In this document: piece by piece, positions 53,692 through 64,000 of the stretch
How the letters are laid out: every line of letters begins with the position of its first letter
Numbering within the stretch: the first letter of the stretch is position 1
NCBI RefSeq assembly: GCF_040412425.1
Contig: NC_089743.1
Coordinates: forward strand, 81,462,471-81,526,470
Source of the DNA: Macrobrachium rosenbergii
Lineage: Eukaryota; Arthropoda; Malacostraca; Decapoda; Palaemonidae
Direction of reading: 5' to 3'
DNA length: 64,000 nucleotides
The notes under the pieces: generated by a model
What the model was told of the DNA's origin: nothing
Database searches by the model: none
What the model saw: the letters and a program-made list of their open reading frames with translations, nothing else
Position numbers and translations under genes: made by a program

Positions 53692-53694
<3 letters not shown>

Positions 53695-53762
53695 ATAAAA
53701 AACCTTTTCGTTGATAGAAGTGAATCATATCACCACTGGAATGTTATTTTTACACGAACCCT

Positions 53763-53765
<3 letters not shown>

Positions 53766-53801
<36 letters not shown>

Positions 53802-53820
53802 CTCTCTCTCTCTCTCTCTC
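53766..53820. repeat. CT array
   Basis: CT with one AAT interruption at 53799. Confidence 0.95.
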
Positions 53821-53975
53821 AATAACGGCAAAGCGTAAAATGTCTAGACTAACGCAAGAGTAGTTCAAAATATAAAAGGAAATACATACAAAACCCGCTG
53901 AATAAAAACGGTACAAGTCCTGGAATAAAACAAATATTAACGGACAATTTTCATGACACTTACAATAATTTCTCT

Positions 53976-53978
<3 letters not shown>

Positions 53979-54018
<40 letters not shown>
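53979..54018. repeat. GT array
   Basis: Perfect TG run. 54019-55315 is AT-rich unique DNA with an AAAT run at 54930-54953. Confidence 0.95.
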
Positions 54019-54020
<2 letters not shown>

Positions 54021-55338
54021 CATAGTAAATCTCAAGCCATTAACCAATCAAAACTATCTTTGATAATTCTGCCTCTTATACTACAGATCGTTTTAAAACA
54101 AGTTTGCCTATCAACCTTTAAAGTTTATTTCTTTGTGGTATTTATTCATAGAGATTGTGCGCCACTTATATTTACGGAGGCACTCTAAATATCACCCTGT
54201 ATACATTTGAAACCAGTCTTTGCCTAATGTGCCCTTTAAACGGATTTTATTCACGGACCTTCTTTCTCACTTGTTTATTTTTAAATCCACTCTCCTGAGA
54301 GGCCCTTCAAAACAAACCCTTTCCTAGATCATTTACCTTTATGCCTGTGAGTGGGTGTTCGTAATTCTGCTCAAAGGCATTACGACCAGTTATGCTGACC
54401 AAAGTTTCCTGAAACATTCAGTGCAACTTCTGTGAACCATCAATCTATTTCCTGATACCAGTATTACCCGAATGCGGAACTTCGCATATCAAACAGTGCT
54501 AGGACAAAATAAACCCCTACATCACAATTTTCTAGTTTCGACAATTCCCCCTTTTTTTTTGCTCCCTCTGAAACTCTCGGTGATAGCAATAAAAAAAATT
54601 TCCAGGTAATTTTTAGACATGTATACTTACCACAAATATCGACAGGCATAAATACCCAAGGACACATAAATGTTGTTAACCAATGAAATATAAAGTATAA
54701 ATTAATTTATACTAAACTCAAAAGTAAATGGAACCAGTTTCGCACAAATTCAACTAGCCAAACTATTATTCATATCCAAATGATTACTTACTTAGAAACC
54801 ACCATATTTCTATCATACTGACTGATAAGTTTAATTTCTAATTCAACGGAAAATTACCACTGCTTTAAGGCATCCTACTTTTCAGTTCTAAGACCATAAA
54901 TCGGTAAACATTATCATCATCTGCAAAAAAAAAAAATAAATAAATAAATAAATAATTCACAATACTTAGCTACATAACTCCACTTGCATATCCTCAATGT
55001 GGGGCTCTTTTTCACGGCAAATTTCTTTTTCGACAAAAGTAACTTGTTGGTAGTGAAAATTCCTTCTGTGCCAGGTTCAGAAATCTCTAAATCATTTGGC
55101 TTCTACTGCAGCGCGACTTCATGTGTGGGCTCATTCAATCTCAAATCAATTATGATAATTTATTATAATAAATAGTATCATATTCATGATAATACTGTTT
55201 ATTGTAATACAAATAAAACATCTACATATAATTACATTTAAGCATTTATATATAATTACGCATAGGCATTTTATATATATGATATATTTATAATATAATA
55301 TATACGGTAGCCTATATATATATATATATATATTATAT

Positions 55339-55622
55339 ATCATTAGGTGTAGGGAGAAGAATCAGTCCTTTATTCCTTTTCAAAGTACTTTATTATTGCT
55401 GCGACGTTTCAAGACGTAAAGGTCCCATTTTCAAGCTATAAAAAAAAAGAAGACAAAAATTAAAATAAACTCGGACTAAAAATTAAGTTAACTAGAATTT
55501 TGGTCGAGTTTCATTTAACTTTGTCTTCTTTTTATAACAAAATGTACTCTTGAAACATCTGTAACAAAATAAAGGCTTTTGAAAAGGAATAAAGACTGAT
55601 CCTTTCTACACACCCTAATGAT
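55339..55622. repeat. Foldback element between TA arrays
   Basis: ATCATTAGGTGTAGGGAGAA at 55339 mirrors the CACACCCTAATGAT end at 55622. Internal CTTTATTCCTTTTCAAAG mirrors CTTTTGAAAAGGAATAAAG, and the AAGAAGACAAA core mirrors TTTGTCTTCTT. TA arrays lie at 55316-55338 and 55666-55731. Confidence 0.8.
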
Positions 55623-55665
55623 CTCTACCGATAGAAACCCCTTTCAATCCCCACTATATACAGAG

Positions 55666-57600
<1,935 letters not shown>

Positions 57601-57675
<75 letters not shown>
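57601..57675. repeat. TA array
   Basis: TA with a GTA step near each end. Confidence 0.95.
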
Positions 57676-58063
57676 CACATTCTGTGCCTGAAGAAGTAAA
57701 ATCTGTAATGGTTTATTACATTATCACAGTATTTGCAAGTATCATAATAAGAATGATTCAAACCTTCGTTAAAATTTCAGGCACTTTATCCTTCCAATAT
57801 TTATATTCACCATTCACAGTATACTGCTATTAGATCAATACAATCAAATGTCAGAATAAAACATAGAAAGCAATATAAGCACTAAAATACATATGAAAAT
57901 AAATTATAACGCATAAACTAAGATTCTCTGATTTGCTTTTCATTACTCTGAATAAAACAAATTCTTGCTATAATAACATTATCTTTATTATAATATAAAA
58001 ACGAATCTCCATCATTAAATATGTTTAGAATTCCATCAACTTCCTATAAGACTGATAGGCAGA

Positions 58064-58093
58064 TCAACACACACACACACACATACATATATA

Positions 58094-58173
<80 letters not shown>

Positions 58174-58180
58174 TATATAA
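58064..58180. repeat. CA, CATA and TA arrays
   Basis: CA to 58082, about seven CATA units at 58094-58121, TA to 58159. 57676-58063 before it is AT-rich without features. Confidence 0.93.
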
Positions 58181-58467
58181 TTGAAAATACATACGACTTA
58201 AAGTTAGTTTTTCCTCTCATTATATTTTTCAGGGTCTGACGCACAACTCATAATCAAATATTTTCACTTAAAAAAAATGTAATTAATTATTTGCCAGATG
58301 GCTCACAAAGTATCAAAGAAAATATAAATTATACAATACCTTATTCGCTCTCTTTTTGTTTTCTTTTCTTAGTGTGCTTTCAAATGCCTTTTAACAAAAT
58401 ATCATTACGCAAGTCCATCATTTTTCGATCTAACGCCTATGTGTTCAGATAGGCGTTAGCGTCAGGA

Positions 58468-58470
<3 letters not shown>

Positions 58471-58502
<32 letters not shown>

Positions 58503-58621
58503 CTTATGATAACAACCAAATCACCAGCTCCAATGGCTGTAATGCCTCCGGTGACGAGTGGCTCTGAGCTCTCTCTCTCCCTCCAAGAGCTGATGGGTGT
58601 CTATCACTTGTCATTCAGAGA

Positions 58622-58689
<68 letters not shown>
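58471..58689. repeat. Two CT arrays
   Basis: CT at 58471-58499 and 58626-58689. 58690-59202 after them, in the presumed trh intron, shows nothing. Confidence 0.95.
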
Positions 58690-58694
<5 letters not shown>

Positions 58695-59202
58695 TTCCTT
58701 GTTGTAGACATTTGATTCCTACTCTCCCGGTAATACGTACATATACTAGAACCAACGAACATTGACAGAGGCCATCATAAAAAAAATGCTTGTCCAAATA
58801 GTTACTTTACTTCATAAGCACGTAAAAACGGAAAGTAATTTCTTAATAAAAAAAAAAAAATAAAAAGGTCAGCAAACCCCTGGCCTAGACTTTGTCAGAG
58901 AAAGCATGTCTGCGCCTTCCAGACGCAGGAACATCCCTAGTTCATTAAATTAATCTCCCCCATTAAAGGGAATCAAAATCACGAAGGTCAACAAACCGTA
59001 CCTCCGATATTTTCTAGAGAAAACAGCTGGCAAATTCAACTGCCTCTCGCTTGAAAAAATTATGTTCTTTCCATTTTGCAAGTGACGTAAGACTACAGCA
59101 AAACTCTGTCATGAATCAAGAGCCAAATTTCACTGGAAAAAGAAACTCGCTTTCCTACCCGTTCCTTGTAGAGAATCGACCATCTGCAGACCAGCCACTT
59201 AC

Positions 59203-59353
59203 CTTTAAGAGTCTTCGAACCGGAATGGTGATCTCGTGGCCACGGCGGGTCTCCGTGTAGTGTGAAATCGCGTAGTTTGAGGTAGGAAATGGTGAGACGA
59301 ATTATGGAAGCTTTGTCCAGCTGGGAGGTGATTGCGGGAGGTAGAGGGAGCAT
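59203..59353 (-). CDS. trh: trachealess/NPAS-type bHLH-PAS factor, exon encoding loop, helix 2 and start of PAS linker
   Basis: This is the second visible exon of the same minus-strand gene. It runs from a TTTTTCCACAG acceptor (AG at 59355-59354) to a consensus AAAG|GTAAGT donor (GT at 59202-59201). The 151 bp give 50 codons plus one base. It opens [16 protein letters not shown] and continues through [15 protein letters not shown], which is the loop and second helix used for dimerisation with ARNT/Tango, then HGDPPW, the conserved end of the trh/NPAS1/3 bHLH block. Joined in phase 0 to the previous exon, the two complete one bHLH domain. [23 protein letters not shown] separates it from HIF/Sima (VMRLTI or VMRITI) and from Sim (VIRLTTSYLKMR). 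After DPPW the residues [12 protein letters not shown] do not match a linker I remember. The first Met is internal, not a start. The PAS-A exon should follow further left and was not found. Confidence 0.93.
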
Positions 59354-60206
59354 CTGTGGAAAAATGAACAGGGGATGAGTTGAGTCGTTTTCTTTTCGGC
59401 AACATTCAATATTCATACCAGAGTGGCGAGAGCGTGAGAGATAGCATCAAGGAAAAAAAAATCATAGAGAACATGGGCTCGCACGAGCGTAAACCCGTTC
59501 TAGCTCATGTTGCAAAATTATACAAAAATACATAACTGGACATAACCACAGAAGAGAGAGAGGAAAGACGGAAACTAGAAATAACACAAATACAAATTTA
59601 GAGTTAATTAAAATGTTGTACTGAATCGGAATTAAACGAGGAGAAAAAAAACGAAACTGTAACTAAGTTTCTGACATTCATCGGGAAAAAATCCGTAATT
59701 AAAAAAAAAGGCCTTAGACAACAGTGCACAAATGGGAAAACAAAGATGAAATCTGAGGCATTTATGGTATTATAAAATCTAATAATAATAACAATAATTC
59801 TATAGAAATTGCCATTATGGATGGAGCAAATAAGGACTACCGAGCTAAGCCAGCGTATGAACCCCCAGACATCTAATACAGAAAAGGGGAGAGTTGAAGA
59901 ACAATAGATAAAAAAAAGGTAAAAAAAGTGAGTTTTGAAGCAATAAAAATAAAAAAAAGATACGCTAAGGGCGATGAATAACAAAAGTATGAGACGAGCA
60001 TGTTTTGTAGACTTATTCGAAGATGAAATAATCAGCAGAATGTGGGGAAATTATGAAACTTGAACACGCCGACAACTACTAAGTCCCCCTTCCGATCGTG
60101 GGGACGGCAGTCCGCTCAAATCCCAAGAGCGTTATCGTCTACTAAAGAGGTAAGGTTATTTATTAATCAAATATATATATACATAAATATGTGTATATAT
60201 GCGTAT

Positions 60207-60264
<58 letters not shown>

Positions 60265-60281
60265 CATATATAAATAAATAA

Positions 60282-60346
<65 letters not shown>
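60207..60346. repeat. TA compound array in trh intron
   Basis: TA blocks with AAATAAATAAATA between them. Confidence 0.95.
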
Positions 60347-60349
<3 letters not shown>

Positions 60350-60898
60350 TCGAATCCTGGTCGGTGCTGAAGGACTATAAGTCAAAATATAATGCCCTTT
60401 GAATTTATCTAAAAAATTCGTTTTTAAAACGATATTTGTGTAGTATAAAAATATAAGAAAATATAGACGTGTATAAGACATATATATATATAATGAAAGT
60501 CTGGAAGTTTATTGCTTAAGTATTTATCCTTCACTCAGAAAAAAAGATTACCAATACAGCAGCTAGCATCTTTATTTTTCACTTATGCGAAAATGGCTTG
60601 TTGTTGGAGAAATACACAAAAACGCAACGATGTGTATAAAGACATCATTAACTGTATCATTTTTATCGTAACTGCATTATCATTATTATCATTACGGCCT
60701 CCAAGCTGCCCTTCATTCCACATATATCTCAGGGATAAAGAATGAACCTCCCTCGTCCCTCAAGTCATAAAAAAGAGCGCCTCTGCTTCATATATTTCAT
60801 TAACTTTTCCCTAGATTAGATTCTCCGGCCACACCAAAACTTTATATTGTTCTTTATCACCCTCCAGAAATGTTAGCTACTTTTGCCCCGAAAGGAAA

Positions 60899-60900
<2 letters not shown>

Positions 60901-60955
<55 letters not shown>
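60901..60955. repeat. CT array in trh intron
   Basis: Perfect CT on the plus strand, so GA in the trh transcript. Confidence 0.95.
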
Positions 60956-60958
<3 letters not shown>

Positions 60959-62294
60959 GGCTCTTTTCTTTGCATCTTGGAAAGAAATGGATTCTGTACA
61001 GAACTTCCGTTCTGCTCAATTACTTTTTTTTTATTTTCGTCATTGATAAAGGCCAGTACAATGAGGCATTTCGACAACTTTCCCGTTTATTCATTGTAAT
61101 CACTATTGTGAGGTTGTTGGTCAGGGGGTAGAAACATCATCATCGCTGTTGCTATTATGAGCAAAACAATCCTACATTCCGGTGGGAAAATCTAAACAAT
61201 AATAAATATAATATTCACAATATAAACAAAATCAAGAGATTAATTTTTCAGAGAGCTAAAAATCTTATTTTTTTTTTAACTCATACGAAGGTGTGTGTTA
61301 TATCTACGGCGACTGAGGAAATAATTTGAAAGCAAATTACAGTATTAATAATTACTAACGAAAAACAACCAAGTTTTAATAATAACAATAAAAATAACAG
61401 AATGGTTATTAGTGACCGACATCATTTACTTCATAAAATGAACGCGGACTGTCATTTCAATTAAGAGATCCAACCGCAAAATTCGTTAAAAATAAGGTTA
61501 TATTTCTGATTTCTTCAAAAGTCCAAATTGAGTTCCTTGTACTATTTAGAGAACTGCATTTTCAACAAAGGCGTCGGCGACAACATAATTTAAATCAAGG
61601 TTTAGAGTACGACCTTGGTACAAAACATTCAATGTCGCAAAGCTCCTGCATGGTGGTTAGGTGGCACTGGGTTAAAGTGCTTTCTGCAGTCATTCTCTAA
61701 AATTTTCAGTAGTTTTTATCTTAAAAGTAAAAGAATGACTCAATCAAGAGGAACGCAAATTGCGTCTCTCGCATACAATAATATTCAAATTTTCTGTCAC
61801 CTAAATCACAACCACTTTAAATGATCATGAGGTTCATTCAATATCAGGTTTCGCCAAGATATAAAAACTTACATTTCGGCAATTATTTGAGGATTCTTTT
61901 CAAACTAGACAATCTCTCATCACCGTGGAACTAAGAGGCCTCAGGCGGAAGACAATCCGGTTCAGACCAGAATAAACCGGTATCCGCTGGAGATTTCTAG
62001 GCCTCATTGCTAATATACTGTTACATGTAATATGCATGTGTTTATAGAATAAAATATTAATTACTTTAATTCTTTGCATTACTGGACCAATGACGAACGT
62101 TTCGTTAACTTTAAGCCATAATTCTGTCAGAGAGTTTGCTTATTGTTCCACAACAAGCGTTGGAATCGTAACGAAGATAATACATTATTCCAAAAAATGA
62201 AAACAGACGTTGATTAATGGTAACTGATTAGGATAAAATTAAACTCTTGAATGTTGAAAATAATCAGTTTCTCACGATTTTCGTCAAAAATGGT

Positions 62295-62640
62295 GACCAA
62301 AGAAATCGCCAAAAACAGAAATGAAAATGAAGAAAAGGAATAAGATGAAAAGCGAACAGAAAACTGCAAAAAAAAAAAAACCATGAAAAGAAAGACATAA
62401 GAAACAAGAATGTAAAAAGTTAAAAGTTGTAAAACCAAGTTAGTGAGGACAGAGAAATAAAAAGTAACAACAGAAATCACGAAAATAAAAATGAAAATGA
62501 GTAAAAATAAGAAAAAGAGGAATAGTCAACGGGAGACAGTAAAACAAAGCATTCATGAAAAGAGAGACAAAGGAAACGAGAAAGTAATAAGCTAAAAGTC
62601 GCAAAACCAAGTGAGTAAAGACGAAAAATCGAAAATTAAA
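62295..62640. repeat. Two-copy tandem duplication, period 172 bp
   Basis: Two diverged A-rich copies lie head to tail. CATGAAAAGA at 62382 and again at 62554 set the period, and AAAACCAAGT follows at the same offset in each. The repeat sits about 30 bp inside the trh intron from the 62667 donor; on the transcribed strand it is a pyrimidine-rich tract. Confidence 0.75.
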
Positions 62641-62667
62641 AGAGACGGGAAACGGAAAGACGCCCAC

Positions 62668-62755
62668 CTTTGCCAGTTCGTAGAATTCGTAGTTTTCCTT
62701 CCCCCTTCTGGAACGAGCAGCGTCCCTGGACTTCTCCTTCCGGAGCTCTAGGATG
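62668..62755 (-). CDS. trh: trachealess/NPAS-type bHLH-PAS factor, exon encoding basic region and start of helix 1
   Basis: This is an internal coding exon of a bHLH-PAS transcription factor. It is read on the minus strand from a CAG acceptor preceded by a T-rich tract (AG at 62757-62756) to an AAG|GTGGGC donor (GT at 62667-62666). The exon is 88 bp: one base finishing a split codon, then 29 codons beginning [18 protein letters not shown] and ending [21 protein letters not shown] is the DNA-contacting basic region shared by trachealess and NPAS1/NPAS3. Single-minded has NAART and REKEN at the equivalent places, and HIF-type factors have RRSKE, so the trh/NPAS1/3 class fits best. In insects Trachealess pairs with Tango/ARNT in the nucleus and drives tracheal and salivary duct fate; crustacean homologues have been linked to gills. 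The gene continues to the right (5') beyond what I can recognise. The exon end is in phase 0, matching the next exon. Confidence 0.93.
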
Positions 62756-62898
62756 CTGCAACAGAAAAAAAAACAAATCATGTATTAGATGGTGAAATCA
62801 GAGGGTATACGTCACCTAACTGTGAGCTAAGAGAGATTTATGAAGTTCATGTGGATGGTGGTAGGTAACTGGAAGACTGTTCTAAATTACACTCATGT

Positions 62899-62972
<74 letters not shown>

Positions 62973-63024
62973 GTGTACATATACATGCATACACTATACA
63001 TATATATATATGTGTGTGTATATG

Positions 63025-63110
<86 letters not shown>

Positions 63111-63283
63111 TATAGTATGGAAATGAGGACATGTGAATGTGTTTCATAGAATAAATTTCTGGTCTCACATGTGGGACAGAACCCAGTCTTTCAAGTGAGA
63201 GTATGGACTCTCAATTGAAAGAATGGGAGTTCGGTATGATATGAGTCAGAACTTTACATATATGTATATACATACTATACAGA

Positions 63284-63364
<81 letters not shown>

Positions 63365-64000
63365 GAGTGTGTGTTGAGTTTCTGTTTGTGTATATTTGTG
63401 TGCGTGCGTGCAAGAGCGTTTGAATACATATAAATACACAAAACAACCACCCAAACTAATACGAAATCTACAAAAAGCAACAAAACAACATAAAGCATTC
63501 GATTGCACAACAGTGCTAGAAACGCTCAGAAATAAAATAACCTCGATAAGTCGCACATCAGGTGCTCCCTTCAGACTCCCCGACAGCATTCGCCCATGCA
63601 AATAAAGTACGGAGGGACGGATGCGACCAAAGCGCCAACTCCCAAATGCAGGGCAGGGCAGGACTATCCAGGGATACCGGAATGGGTGATGAGCGAAGCT
63701 GACTGACGCGTCGTCGTATTTTGCACTTCTGCGACAATGACACCTGTGACACAACCTTCTGAATCTTCCGTAATACGTAGAAACTGATACTCCCCTAATC
63801 CGCAGGAACAGTTACAGCTAATTACAATGCGTACCCACAACGAAATAAGTTTTCTGTCGGTACTAAGACGATTTTTCGATTCAACTACATATGAAAGATA
63901 CGATACATCGGGAGTGTGAGACTTCGGTACTGATAAAGGTAGTTAGGATTATGAGTACCCATTTCGTCTATGGTAGCCACACCAGACGAACATAGGTAAC
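62756..64000. other. Region upstream of the basic-region exon; no exon recognised
   Basis: This is presumably intron upstream of the basic-region exon. TA arrays occupy 62899-62969, 63001-63113 and 63290-63359. A short hairpin lies at 63190-63230 (CTTTCAAGTGAGAG against CTCTCAATTGAAAG). The stretch 63530-63800 is less AT-rich but shows no convincing exon. Confidence 0.6.

Larger units (their letters stand above)
59354..62667 (-). other. trh intron inside the bHLH domain
   Basis: This is a 3.3-kb phase-0 intron between the basic-region exon and the helix 2 exon. It contains TA arrays at 60207-60346, a CT array at 60901-60955 and a 172-bp tandem duplication next to the donor. The rest is AT-rich sequence with no coding or transposon signature I can see. 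Confidence 0.85.

Noticed and set aside
58819..58824. CACGTA as a Trh:Tgo (TACGTG) autoregulatory site
   Set aside because: Such 6-mers are expected about 30 times in a window this size on both strands, and I saw no cluster.
60347..60372. GGTCGAATCC as a SINE B box
   Set aside because: It lacks one base of the consensus and no A box is found; the TA array precedes it directly.

Overview
The window looks like nuclear DNA from an arthropod, most likely a decapod crustacean (shrimp, prawn or crayfish type). Three things point there: a trachealess/NPAS-type bHLH gene with GT-AG introns, an extreme density of dinucleotide and trinucleotide arrays (TA, GA/CT, AAT, GGA), and dispersed repeats I recognise from decapod sequence (a tRNA-derived SINE near 9.6 kb and a SINE-like fragment near 8.65 kb). 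No prokaryotic organisation, rRNA, CRISPR array or functional tRNA is visible.

The only convincing host gene is on the minus strand at the right end. Two exons, 62755-62668 and 59353-59203, encode the split basic helix-loop-helix domain of a trachealess (trh)/NPAS1/3-class bHLH-PAS transcription factor. They are joined by a 3.3-kb intron with clean splice sites. The PAS exons should lie further left on the minus strand; I found no PAS signature in 1-59,202, so that region is probably one very large intron continuing beyond the window, although small exons could be missed. The 5' exons should lie to the right of 62,755, probably beyond 64,000.

The remaining ~59 kb is repeat-rich noncoding DNA. 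From left to right: SSR-rich unique DNA (1-7.2 kb); a decayed non-LTR reverse transcriptase (7.2-8.0 kb); SINE-like pieces (8.65 and 9.6-10.0 kb); foldback elements beside TA arrays (13.5-14.1, 18.5, 24.2, 26.2, 46.8 and 55.3 kb); composite GA satellites (14.9-15.2 and 41.8-42.3 kb); a 93-bp tandem array with an internal head-to-head foldback (19.0-20.95 kb); a dead mariner transposase (25.2-26.0 kb); a second decayed non-LTR element on the minus strand (34.5-35.4 kb); and a few less AT-rich islands (around 33.5-34.0, 39.0-39.5, 40.6-40.8 and 52.6-53.4 kb) that could be regulatory.

The most unusual structures are the 93-bp array, which is open in both directions over long stretches and contains a 156-bp-armed palindrome centred on its own GAAGACGTCTTC motif, and the repeated association of long foldback elements with TA microsatellites. 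Most long open frames here are artefacts of SSRs (Ile-Tyr, Ser-Leu or Arg-Glu runs).
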